64,000 bases of DNA, from contig NZ_KK211100.1 of assembly GCF_000620305.1 (NCBI RefSeq), positions 52,467 through 116,466 of the forward strand, in the 5' to 3' direction. This document shows, one piece after another, positions 25,043 through 33,952 of the stretch (its first letter is position 1; every line of letters starts with the position of its first letter). Made by a program: the position numbers and the translations under genes. Source of the stretch: Desulfitibacter alkalitolerans DSM 16504. Its GTDB lineage: Bacteria; Bacillota; DSM-16504; Desulfitibacterales; Desulfitibacteraceae. Below the pieces are notes generated by a model. The model saw only the letters and a list, made by a program, of their open reading frames with translations. It did not search any database and was not told the origin of the DNA.

Positions 25043-27793
25043 ATGCAGTTTTTATTACGTCAGGGATTAGTAGTATTATTTGCAGTAGTAATCGCAATAG
25101 TGTATGTCTTTAATTTTGCAATTAACTTTTATGCAGACATGTTATGGTTTACAGCAATGGAGTACGTTTCAGTTTTATACACCATTGTGTTATCCAATAT
25201 AGGTGTAAGATTAATTTCTTTTGTCTTGTTGTTTCTGATATTTATTTTAAACCTTTTAATAACAATGAAATTTATTAAATTTGAAAAGGTTTTTATTGAA
25301 TATAACAACCAGGATGTTATCCCTATTAAAGAGTACTTTCTCCAAAAGTTTTTTAATCGCAAGAAGTTGTTTTTAATCTATGTATTAATAAGCTTGTTTT
25401 TTGCATTTTTGTTCAGCGGTATAACAGCTAATCAATGGTTAACGGTACAAGCCTTTTTTAATGCTAATGAGTTTAGAATAGCAGATCCAATTTTTAATAA
25501 AGATATTAGTTTTTATGTGTTTACACTACCCTTTTATAGGCTTTTATATGCTTTGCTTGTTTCCGCAGTTGTTGGAAGCGGTATACTAGTAAGTTTAGCT
25601 TACTTTTTATTTACTCCAAAGAATCAGTTTAATCTCAAGCTTAAAAACTTCAAGTTTCCGCAACTACACATATCCTTTATTGTTGCCTTGTTTTTTGTGT
25701 TAAAGGCTTGGAGCTACAAGCTTAATGCCTTTGAATTACTTAATTCCCAAAGAGGTGTTGTCTTTGGAGCTGGCTATACTGATGTAGTGGCTCAAATGCC
25801 GGCATTTAATATTATGGCCATATTATCACTGGTTTTGGCTGCATTAATTATTATTAGCCTCTTCCTGAAAACTTACAAAATAATTATGGGATCCATAATA
25901 GTATTTGTAGCATCATCAATTCTGCTGGGGTCAGTATTCCCTTCGGCAGTACAAAGGTTTAGAGTAGAACCAAATGAATTTGTTAGAGAAGCTCCTTATT
26001 TAGAGCATAGCATAGCTTTCACCAGGAAGGCTTTTAACCTTGAAAGAATTGAAACCCAACAATTTCCTGTAAATCAGGAGTTGACATGGGAAGATATTGA
26101 AAACAACAGGAGTACTATTGATAATATTAGATTATGGGATCCACGCCCTTTAAGACAGACCTTTGAACAGCTGCAAACCCTTAGGCTGTACTATGAGTTT
26201 AAGGATGTAGATATTGACCGTTACTGGATTGATGGTGAATACCGCCAAGTAATGCTGGCGGCAAGGGAAATGGACCAAAGACAACTCCAGCCCCAGGCAC
26301 AAACCTGGATAAATCAAAGACTTCGCTACACCCATGGATATGGTGTGGTAATGTCTGCAGTTAATGAAACAACAAGTGAGGGACTTCCACATCTTTTTGT
26401 TAAAAATTTTCCACCACAATCAATATCATCTGATCTGGTAATTAATCAGCCATCAATATATTTTGGAGAATTAACTACTAATCAGGTAATTGTAAATACT
26501 AATACAAAGGAGTTTCATTATCCGTCAGGCAATGATAATATTGAAACTACTTACAAGGGCACTGGTGGCGTACCCATTGATTCATTTTTTAAAAGATTAT
26601 TTTTTGCTATCTATCATGGTGATTTTAGATTAATTCTTACCAGTGAAATAACAAAAGACAGCAAAATACTTTATAACAGGGATCTGACTTCTATAGTAAA
26701 TAAAATAGCTCCCTTTCTAGTCTACGATACTGATCCTTATATAGTAATTAGTGCTGGAAACCTTTACTGGATCAGAGATGCGTATACCGTTACAAATATG
26801 TATCCCTATTCTCAAACCTATGGAGGATTTAATTATATTCGAAATTCAGTTAAAGTAGTTATAGATGCTTATAACGGGACTACCCATTTTTATATTAGTG
26901 ACCCTACTGATCCAATTATTAAAACCTACAGTGATATTTTCCCTGAACTATTTAAACCAATGGAAGATATGCCAGACGGATTAAGGCAGCACATTCGTTA
27001 TCCTGTCTATTACTTTGGAGTGCAGGCCAGGCTGCTGTCACTATACCATATGCAGAATCCCCAGGTTTTCTATAACAGAGAAGATGCCTGGACTATTCCT
27101 CAAGAAATCTTTCAGGGTGATAGTCAGCTCATGGAGCCTTATTATATGATCATGCAGCTTCCAGGACATACTACTCCAGAGTTTGTATTAATGCTCCCAT
27201 TTACTCCTTTAAACAGAGCTAATATGGTATCATGGTTAGCTGCTAGGAGCGATGGTGATCATTACGGCAATCTCATATTATATCAGTTTCCTAAAGAGGG
27301 CCATCTTTTTGGTCCAATGCAAATTGAAGCCAGAATAGATCAGGATTCTGAAATATCACAGCAGTTAACACTATGGGATCAAAGAGGATCACAGGTTATA
27401 AGAGGCAATCTGCTGGTAATTCCCATAGAGAACTCCATCCTCTATGTAGAGCCTATATTTCTTCAAGCAGAACAGAGTAAGATGCCAGAGCTGCGAAGGG
27501 TTATAGTGGCTTATGGAGATCAAATTGTAATGGAGGAAACATTACAGTTATCTCTTCAAGCCATCTTCGGAGAACGCCAGACTCCTATTGTTATTGAAGA
27601 TGAAGATTTTGATGAACAAATAATTAATGGTGAAACCACTAGTCAGTTAATAACAAGAGCCAATAGACTGTTTAATGAGGCAATGGAAAGGCAAAAAAAT
27701 GGCGATTGGGCTGGCTACGGCAATGCAATAAAAGAGCTTGAAAATGTTCTAAATATACTATCCAACATAAATGAAAATGATACCCAGGAGTAG
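25043..27793 (+). CDS. UPF0182 family membrane protein
   Basis: 916 residues; GGGAGGTTGAAAG upstream. About seven hydrophobic helices lie in the first 300 residues (including VVLFAVVIAIVYVFNFAI and ILSLVLAALIIISLFL), then a long soluble part. Family motifs: NADMLWF-like YADMLWFTAMEY, DPIFNKDISFYVFTLPF, AFNLERIE, LWDPRPLRQTF, YWIDGEYRQVMLAARE, LRYTHGYGVVMSAVN, FYISDPTDPIIKTYSDIFP and FPKEGHLFGPMQIEARIDQ. COG1615; function unknown though widespread. Its stop is 13 bases before nrdJ, suggesting co-transcription. Confidence 0.92.
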   Translation: MQFLLRQGLVVLFAVVIAIVYVFNFAINFYADMLWFTAMEYVSVLYTIVLSNIGVRLISFVLLFLIFILNLLITMKFIKFEKVFIEYNNQDVIPIKEYFLQKFFNRKKLFLIYVLISLFFAFLFSGITANQWLTVQAFFNANEFRIADPIFNKDISFYVFTLPFYRLLYALLVSAVVGSGILVSLAYFLFTPKNQFNLKLKNFKFPQLHISFIVALFFVLKAWSYKLNAFELLNSQRGVVFGAGYTDVVAQMPAFNIMAILSLVLAALIIISLFLKTYKIIMGSIIVFVASSILLGSVFPSAVQRFRVEPNEFVREAPYLEHSIAFTRKAFNLERIETQQFPVNQELTWEDIENNRSTIDNIRLWDPRPLRQTFEQLQTLRLYYEFKDVDIDRYWIDGEYRQVMLAAREMDQRQLQPQAQTWINQRLRYTHGYGVVMSAVNETTSEGLPHLFVKNFPPQSISSDLVINQPSIYFGELTTNQVIVNTNTKEFHYPSGNDNIETTYKGTGGVPIDSFFKRLFFAIYHGDFRLILTSEITKDSKILYNRDLTSIVNKIAPFLVYDTDPYIVISAGNLYWIRDAYTVTNMYPYSQTYGGFNYIRNSVKVVIDAYNGTTHFYISDPTDPIIKTYSDIFPELFKPMEDMPDGLRQHIRYPVYYFGVQARLLSLYHMQNPQVFYNREDAWTIPQEIFQGDSQLMEPYYMIMQLPGHTTPEFVLMLPFTPLNRANMVSWLAARSDGDHYGNLILYQFPKEGHLFGPMQIEARIDQDSEISQQLTLWDQRGSQVIRGNLLVIPIENSILYVEPIFLQAEQSKMPELRRVIVAYGDQIVMEETLQLSLQAIFGERQTPIVIEDEDFDEQIINGETTSQLITRANRLFNEAMERQKNGDWAGYGNAIKELENVLNILSNINENDTQE

Positions 27794-27806
27794 GAGGAAT
27801 AAATCC

Positions 27807-30080
27807 ATGAATCTAACTGAAAATGCACGTAAAATTTTAGAAAAAAGGTATTTAGTAAAAAAAGAAGGAATACCCATAGAAAAACCGGAAGACATGTTTC
27901 GAAGGGTTGCCAAGTTTGTAGCAGACATTGAAACTTCCTTTGATCCAAAGCTCTCAAAATCTAAATTAAAAAAAATTGAAGATAAGTTTTTCTCTTTAAT
28001 GACTGAGTTTGACTTTATGCCCAACAGCCCAACCCTGATGAATGCAGGAAGGGACCTGGGTCAGCTATCAGCATGCTTTGTACTACCCATAGAGGATAGT
28101 ATGGAAGGAATTTTTACAGCTGTAAAGGATGCAGCTTTAATTCATAAAAGTGGCGGTGGAACAGGCTTCTCTTTTTCAAGAATCAGGCCCAAAAATAACC
28201 CTGTTAAATCTACTGGTGGTGTAGCTTCAGGTCCTGTCTCCTTCATGAAGGTGTTTAATTCTGCTACAGAAGCCATCAAGCAGGGTGGAACCCGCAGAGG
28301 CGCTAATATGGGCATACTCAGTGTTGACCACCCAGATATTCTTGAATTCATATCATGCAAACAAAACAATAACGACCTGACAAATTTCAACATTTCAGTT
28401 GGTATAACCAAAGAGTTCATGGAAGCAATAGAAAATGATGACTACTACGACCTTAAATTTAATGGTACCGTATACGATAGATATAAGGCTAAAAATGTAT
28501 TTGACTTGATTGTTGAGAAAGCATGGTCCAATGGTGAACCTGGAATTGTCTTCTTGGACAGATTAAATGCTGATAATCCTACCCCAGAGCTTGGTGAAAT
28601 AGAAGCAACTAATCCCTGTGGTGAACAGCCTTTACTGGGATATGAGGCATGTAATTTAGGCTCTATTAATTTAGAAAATATTCATGACAATGGTACAATA
28701 AACTGGGACAAGCTTGAAGACATTGTTGTATGGTCAATGAGATTCTTAGACAATGTAATTGAAGCAAATAAGTTTCCTTTAGAAAAGATTCAAGAAATGG
28801 TTCAGGGAAATAGAAAAGTTGGTTTGGGAGTAATGGGATGGGCAAACCTGCTATTTAAGCTGCAGATTCCCTATAATTCACAGGAAGCCATTGACTTGGC
28901 TGAAAAAGTTATGGGTTTTATAAACACTAAAGCCCATGCAGCATCAGCCTCACTAGCCGAGGAAAGAGGAAGCTTTCCAAATATAAACCAAAGTATTTAC
29001 AAGGGCAGCTTGATGAGAAATGCTACCAGCACTACAATTGCTCCAACTGGAACCATCAGTATGATTGCAGGGACCTCCTCTGGTATCGAGCCAGCTTTTT
29101 CAATAGCTTATACAAAAAATGTATTAGATGGGGCCAATCTAGTAGAGGTTAATCCTGTATTTGAAGCTTATGTGAAAGCAAATTATTCCCCTGAAGAGAG
29201 TAAAGTCATTATTGAAAAGGCTGCCAAGGCTGGCAGCGTGGAGGATATTGCTGAGCTGCCTGAAAGCATTAGAAAAGTCTTTGTCACAGCGTTAGAAATT
29301 GAGCCTGAATGGCACATTAAAATGCAGGGAGCCTTCCAAAAGTATTGCGATAATGCTGTATCAAAAACCGTTAATTTCCCAAATGAAGCAACAAAAGAAG
29401 ATGTTAAGACGGTTTATATGCTGGCCTATAAACTGGGATGTAAAGGTGTTACTGTATATCGAACAGGCAGCAGAGAAGAGGAAGTCCTAATTAAGGGCAA
29501 TAAGGGGAGATGTGAACCAGCTGTAAAAATTGAAAAGCTGTATCCGCGACCAAGGCCCAAAAGAACTGTTGGTGTAACAGAGCAGGTTAGTACGGGCTGT
29601 GGCAGAATGTATATTACTGTTAATTATGATCAGGAAGGGCTTATAGAAACATTTATCACCACAGGATCCTCCGGAGGTTGTAGTGGATTTACAGAAGGTG
29701 TAAGCAGGCTCATATCCCTGGCTTTAAGGGCTAATATTTCTCCAGAAGCCATAATAGATCAGCTAACATCAGTAAGCTGCCCTACATTCCTTAGAAGAAA
29801 AGCCAACAACAACAGTCTCATAGGCAAGTCCTGCCCAGATATTATTGGAAGGATTTTGACCCAGGAATCAGAGTTTGTAAAGGATAATAAGGATGTTAAA
29901 ACAATAGTTAATAGTACTGTCTCAGAATTAAGTGCTGCATCTGAAAAGCTGGCCTCCATCTATGAAACCCTAACAGAGGATGAACTCATATTATTAGGTG
30001 TCTGCCCAGATTGCAAGGAAAAGCTTACCTTTGCAGAAGGGTGCTTGAAATGCAATTGTGGCTTTAGCAAATGCGGGTAA
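27807..30080 (+). CDS. nrdJ: adenosylcobalamin-dependent ribonucleotide reductase (class II)
   Basis: 757 residues from ATG 27807 (GGAGGAATAAATCC upstream). Reduces ribonucleotides to deoxyribonucleotides using B12 radical chemistry. Motifs: DFMPNSPTLMNAGRDLGQLSACFVLP (first redox Cys), GGGTGFSFSRIRPK, GGTRRGANMGIL, NPCGEQPLLGYEACNLGSINL (radical-site Cys region), and TGTISMIAGTSSGIEP. A C-terminal Cys-rich tail (CPDCKEKL and CNCGFSKCG) carries the redox pair fed by thioredoxin. With methylmalonyl-CoA mutase it makes the cell B12-dependent. Confidence 0.96.
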   Translation: MNLTENARKILEKRYLVKKEGIPIEKPEDMFRRVAKFVADIETSFDPKLSKSKLKKIEDKFFSLMTEFDFMPNSPTLMNAGRDLGQLSACFVLPIEDSMEGIFTAVKDAALIHKSGGGTGFSFSRIRPKNNPVKSTGGVASGPVSFMKVFNSATEAIKQGGTRRGANMGILSVDHPDILEFISCKQNNNDLTNFNISVGITKEFMEAIENDDYYDLKFNGTVYDRYKAKNVFDLIVEKAWSNGEPGIVFLDRLNADNPTPELGEIEATNPCGEQPLLGYEACNLGSINLENIHDNGTINWDKLEDIVVWSMRFLDNVIEANKFPLEKIQEMVQGNRKVGLGVMGWANLLFKLQIPYNSQEAIDLAEKVMGFINTKAHAASASLAEERGSFPNINQSIYKGSLMRNATSTTIAPTGTISMIAGTSSGIEPAFSIAYTKNVLDGANLVEVNPVFEAYVKANYSPEESKVIIEKAAKAGSVEDIAELPESIRKVFVTALEIEPEWHIKMQGAFQKYCDNAVSKTVNFPNEATKEDVKTVYMLAYKLGCKGVTVYRTGSREEEVLIKGNKGRCEPAVKIEKLYPRPRPKRTVGVTEQVSTGCGRMYITVNYDQEGLIETFITTGSSGGCSGFTEGVSRLISLALRANISPEAIIDQLTSVSCPTFLRRKANNNSLIGKSCPDIIGRILTQESEFVKDNKDVKTIVNSTVSELSAASEKLASIYETLTEDELILLGVCPDCKEKLTFAEGCLKCNCGFSKCG

Positions 30081-30091
30081 ATTAAAACATT

Positions 30092-30119
30092 AAAACACCT
30101 GGGGTTACCCAGGTGTTTT
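30092..30119 (+). terminator. rho-independent terminator after nrdJ
   Basis: AAAACACCTGG and CCAGGTGTTTT with a short loop. Confidence 0.85.
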
Positions 30120-30190
30120 CAGGATTTAAAGAATTCATTATTTGCACTATGCACAGACTAATTAAAAACAAGCCAAAAGAGGTGCAAAAA

Positions 30191-30304
30191 ATGGATTGGT
30201 TTATAATCTGGTTGTTTGCTGAATACGGGTTAGTTTTATTTGCAGTGGGATTAGGTGCCCTTCTATTATTTGTCTTTCTGCTATATTTAAAAAGAAGGGT
30301 TTAA
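30191..30304 (+). CDS. single-helix membrane peptide
   Basis: 37 residues from ATG 30191, with GAGGTGC upstream. One long hydrophobic stretch (FAVGLGALLLFVFLLYL) ends in KRRV, as in an N-out/C-in anchor. No family recognised. Lies between nrdJ and the convergent dedA gene. Real translation is plausible but unproven. Confidence 0.4.
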   Translation: MDWFIIWLFAEYGLVLFAVGLGALLLFVFLLYLKRRV

Positions 30305-30313
30305 TTTACTAAT

Positions 30314-30931
30314 TCAGATAGAGTTTTCAGGCAGCTTCTTCTTTTTCCTATTTTTATAATTTAAGAGAAAACCTATGCATAATAGAGTTACTGACACTAT
30401 GACTAAAATTGTAAAACCACTGTGCTCAAAAACATGCTTTACAACAAGACTCCAGTTCTCTCCTAAGAGGTATGCTGGAAAGAAAAATACTGCGGTCCAA
30501 AGGTTTGCACCAATAAAGGATATTGATAAAAATTTCGCCAGACTCATTACTCCCAACCCCAGTATTACTGGAAGGAAATGGCGGGCACCGGGAATAAAAT
30601 AGCTTATTATAATTGCATGGACACCATAGCACTCTAAAAGATTGTTGCAGGTTTCAATTCTTTTTTGTACACGCTTTGAGGGGTTTTCAAAGAAAAGCCT
30701 TTTAATCAATTTGGCTAAGAAAAAGCCTAACGAATAACCAACATATGTGGCCATAACACTAATAAAAAAAGCATAAGCTGGAGGTATTGAATCTGCTGAT
30801 GCCAGAACTCCCATAAAAAGTATAATAGATTCTCTATTAATAGGAGCAAAAACTACACCTAACATAAGCCAAATAAAAAGGGTTACCCAATGGGCCCCTT
30901 CAATAATCCCTATTAATCCATCTAAAGACAT
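30314..30931 (-). CDS. DedA family membrane protein
   Basis: 205 residues from ATG 30931 (GGGTGAT upstream); earlier in-frame starts lack good sites. DedA/SNARE-associated features: an amphipathic re-entrant region FAPINRESIILFMGVLA, a second with FIPGARHFLPVILGLGVMSLAKFLSISFIGANLW, and final transmembrane helix followed by KNRKKKK. The family is linked to undecaprenyl-phosphate and other lipid translocation and to membrane potential. The first motif lacks the canonical PxPGE, so function may differ. Confidence 0.8.
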   Translation of the reverse strand: MSLDGLIGIIEGAHWVTLFIWLMLGVVFAPINRESIILFMGVLASADSIPPAYAFFISVMATYVGYSLGFFLAKLIKRLFFENPSKRVQKRIETCNNLLECYGVHAIIISYFIPGARHFLPVILGLGVMSLAKFLSISFIGANLWTAVFFFPAYLLGENWSLVVKHVFEHSGFTILVIVSVTLLCIGFLLNYKNRKKKKLPENSI

Positions 30932-31046
30932 AAAATCACCCAAAACAAATAGTTTTTTATAAATATATAATAACATAATAAACATAAATGTGCTATATAG
31001 GACAGGCCTTAATATTGAAAACATATAAAGAAAGGGGACACAAGAC

Positions 31047-32033
31047 ATGTCAAAATGGAATGTATATGTAACTAGATTGCTTCCTAAACCTGCCATGGAC
31101 CTCTTGATGAAGCATTGCAATGTGGAAGTTAACCAGGAGGATAGGGTATTGACTAGACAGGAGCTTCTAAGACAGGTTAAAGGACGTGACGCAATTATAT
31201 CCTTGTTGACTGACACAATAGATAGTAAATTAATGGATTCTGCCAAAGGGATAAAGATAATTGCTAATTATGCAGTAGGTTTTAATAACATAGACATTGA
31301 AGCTGCAACTGAAAGAGGCATTTGCATTACCAATACACCTGATGTTTTAACTGATGCTACTGCCGAGTTGGCCTGGGCCCTATTACTTGCCACCGCTAGA
31401 AGAGTAGTAGAGGCAGATAATTATTTAAGAGCAGGAAAATTCAAGGGCTGGGGTCCCCAGTTGCTGCTAGGTCATAGTGTAAAAGGTAAAACCTTAGGCA
31501 TCATAGGAACTGGAAGAATAGGTCAGGAGTTTGCTAGAATGGCAGAGGGCTTTAAGATGGATATCTTATATTATGACATTCAACCCAACCTGGAATTTGA
31601 AAGAGAAACATCAGCCAAATATGTAAATCTTGATGAGCTGCTGACCAGATGTGACTATATATCCCTGCATGTACCTCTAACCCCCAAAACTCAACATTTA
31701 ATAGGCCCTAGAGAGCTTAAGCTTATGAAAAATACTGCTGTCCTTATCAACACATCCCGTGGCCCTGTAATTGATGAAGGTGCACTTGTTAAAGCTTTAC
31801 TGGATAAAGAGATTTGGGGAGCAGGTCTGGATGTTTTTGAAAATGAACCTGAACTTGCACCAGGTCTTGCTGACTTGGACAATGTCGTAATTTTACCCCA
31901 TATTGCTAGTGCCACTATTGAAGCTCGAACAGATATGGGCTTGGTTGCAGTTAAAAACATACTGGCAGCAATGGAAAACAAGCTGCCGCCTAATTGTCTA
32001 AACCCAGAAGCTTTTAATAGACAAAAGATATAA
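31047..32033 (+). CDS. gyaR: glyoxylate/hydroxypyruvate reductase (D-2-hydroxyacid dehydrogenase)
   Basis: 328 residues; start ATG 31047, AAAGGGGACACAAGAC upstream. NAD(P) fold with GIIGTGRIGQEFARMAEG near residue 150 and catalytic triad Arg in NTSRGPVIDEGALVKAL, Glu in LDVFENEPEL, His in ILPHIASATIEAR. Substrate-side IANYAVGFNNID is typical of glyoxylate reductase/GRHPR. Reduces glyoxylate or hydroxypyruvate; substrate is inferred from similarity only. Divergent from dedA, convergent with the flavoprotein. Confidence 0.9.
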   Translation: MSKWNVYVTRLLPKPAMDLLMKHCNVEVNQEDRVLTRQELLRQVKGRDAIISLLTDTIDSKLMDSAKGIKIIANYAVGFNNIDIEAATERGICITNTPDVLTDATAELAWALLLATARRVVEADNYLRAGKFKGWGPQLLLGHSVKGKTLGIIGTGRIGQEFARMAEGFKMDILYYDIQPNLEFERETSAKYVNLDELLTRCDYISLHVPLTPKTQHLIGPRELKLMKNTAVLINTSRGPVIDEGALVKALLDKEIWGAGLDVFENEPELAPGLADLDNVVILPHIASATIEARTDMGLVAVKNILAAMENKLPPNCLNPEAFNRQKI

Positions 32034-32113
32034 TAGTTTAAATTTATTAGGAGTTAATCATTAAATTACACTACCAGGGAATCTCGATCCTTTGATCCTA
32101 AACTCAGGTAGTT

Positions 32114-32151
32114 TATATAGAAAAAACCTCACATGAGGTTTTTTCTATATA
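32114..32151. terminator. long perfect bidirectional terminator
   Basis: Perfect 18-base arms with a two-base loop (TATATAGAAAAAACCTCA, 32114-32131, and its complement 32134-32151); carries T6 on both strands, between two convergent genes. Confidence 0.9.
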
Positions 32152-32161
32152 GGTCCTTACC

Positions 32162-33595
32162 CTAATGATATTTTTTTACTATATCCCTGGCTATTGCTAC
32201 TCCACAGGCACCGGCTTGTGCCAGTCCTCTGGTTACTCCTGCACCATCTCCACCTGCATAGAGACCTGCAATTTCCGTTTCAAAGCTATTGGTGAGTCTA
32301 GGACGAGAAGAATAAAACTTTGCTTCAACTCCATAAAGCAGTGTATGCTCTGAGGCAATTCCCGGCGTAACATTGTCCAGAGCTTGAATCATCTCAATGA
32401 TGCTTTTCATTGTATTGTATGGAAGCACAAGACTCAGGTTGCCTGGAGCAGCTTCTTTTAACGTGGGTTCTACAAAGCCCTCCTTGATTCTTTTATCAGT
32501 AGATCGTCTCCCTTTTAATACATCACCAAAGCTTTGGAGTAAAACACTACCGCCAGATAAATCATTGGCAAGCTTGGATATTGATTTTGCATATTCTGTT
32601 GGTTTATTAAAGGGGTAAGAGAACTTATGGGATACCAGCAGGGCAAAATTAGTGTTATTACTGCCCAGGTTTTTAGCTTTATAAGCATGCCCATTGGCCA
32701 ACATAATCCCACTATGGTTTTCAATAACAACATGACCTGATGGGTTACTGCAAAAGCTTCTTACAGTTGTGCCAACTGAGGTTCTAAAAATGAATTTGCC
32801 CTCATAAAGGTTTTCATTAATCTCTTCCATAATAGTATCTAGCGTCTCTACTCGTACACCTACATCCACCTGGTTGCTGGTCATTTCAAGGTCATACGAT
32901 TGTAATACTCTAGTTAGCCATTCCGAACCATCCCGCCCTGGAACCACAACAACACTACTACCCTTTATTTCTTCATTTTTTAGAGTGCGGATTCCCTCAA
33001 CCCTCATTGAACCTGAGTCTTTATTAATAAGGAAATCAGTAACCTCAGTCTCAAATACCATGTCTATTTTAGTTTTTAAGAACTCATAAATACTTTTGAG
33101 AATCTGCAGATTTTGTTCTGTTCCAAGATGCCTGACTTCAGCCCTTAACAGCTTCAATCCGCTGGCCAACCCTCTTTTTTCTATATTTTTTACAGCTTGT
33201 GTTGTTGGATCAGTTGCTATTGAGGTGGCACCATGTTTAATGTTTATACTATCTACATATTTTATAAGTTTTAATACCTCAGAAGATAACATATATTCTG
33301 TCATCCAACCGCCAAACTCAGTTGTAATATTAAACTTTCCATCTGAGTATGCTCCTGCACCACCAAAACCATTAGTAATAGAACAAGCAGGAAGACACCC
33401 TGTAGTAGCTTTATTTTTATTAGATGGTGGGCATTTGGAAATCTTTTTTTGTAAGATAGGACAACTACGTTTATATATATCATGGCCCTTATCAATTAAA
33501 AGAACTCTTAATTCTGGTTGTCTTTCCACCAGCTCATAACATGTAAAAATTCCAGCAGGTCCGGCACCAACCACTATAACATCATATTTTTCCAT
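32162..33595 (-). CDS. FAD-dependent dehydrogenase (COG2509 type)
   Basis: 477 residues from ATG 33595 (GTAGGAGGTAATACT upstream). N-terminal FAD Rossmann motif YDVIVVGAGPAGIFTCYEL, KGHDIYKRSCP, a Cys-containing CPPSNKNKATTGCLPAC segment and GFGGAGAYSDGKFN. The C-terminal FAD motif is GLYAGGDGAGVTRGLAQAG. This family of uncharacterised dehydrogenases is common in Clostridia; electron partner unknown. Monocistronic. Confidence 0.88.
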   Translation of the reverse strand: MEKYDVIVVGAGPAGIFTCYELVERQPELRVLLIDKGHDIYKRSCPILQKKISKCPPSNKNKATTGCLPACSITNGFGGAGAYSDGKFNITTEFGGWMTEYMLSSEVLKLIKYVDSINIKHGATSIATDPTTQAVKNIEKRGLASGLKLLRAEVRHLGTEQNLQILKSIYEFLKTKIDMVFETEVTDFLINKDSGSMRVEGIRTLKNEEIKGSSVVVVPGRDGSEWLTRVLQSYDLEMTSNQVDVGVRVETLDTIMEEINENLYEGKFIFRTSVGTTVRSFCSNPSGHVVIENHSGIMLANGHAYKAKNLGSNNTNFALLVSHKFSYPFNKPTEYAKSISKLANDLSGGSVLLQSFGDVLKGRRSTDKRIKEGFVEPTLKEAAPGNLSLVLPYNTMKSIIEMIQALDNVTPGIASEHTLLYGVEAKFYSSRPRLTNSFETEIAGLYAGGDGAGVTRGLAQAGACGVAIARDIVKKYH

Positions 33596-33616
33596 AGTAT
33601 TACCTCCTACGTGCAT

Positions 33617-33940
33617 TTATGCAAATACCCAAACAATCAAACTATACAGGATTAAGTAACAAAAATCAATAGCAAAAATAGTATTTAAATATTTCTTTCC
33701 CCATTTCTTTATAGATTCCTTCTGATATTTTTGAAAGTATTTAAGAGCATATGGATATTATCAGGTAGTAATCTAAAGCTAAAGCAGATATGTTTTCTTA
33801 TCGGAGTAACATGGTTAATTAGTGAATATATCTATGCCTCAGTCTATTAGACTTTAAATATAAAGAGTGGTAGTATATTTATTGGTTAAAGCTTACCTAT
33901 TTGTTAAGAATAGGAGTCTTTATTATATCGCAATTTTTAA
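33617..33940. other. intergenic region upstream of glnA
   Basis: About 325 bases of AT-rich sequence with no credible gene on either strand. I looked for TnrA/GlnR-type TGTnA-n7-TnACA sites, a glutamine riboswitch and a sigma-54 promoter and saw none convincing. Presumably holds the glnA promoter and leader. Confidence 0.5.
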
Positions 33941-33952
33941 AGGAGGATTACT

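Noticed and set aside
30113-30190. Longer start for the 37-residue peptide
   Set aside because: The extension runs through the nrdJ terminator and has no ribosome site; ATG 30191 does.
33617-33940. Riboswitch or nitrogen-control operator before glnA
   Set aside because: No conserved core or TGTnA-n7-TnACA pattern could be seen by eye.
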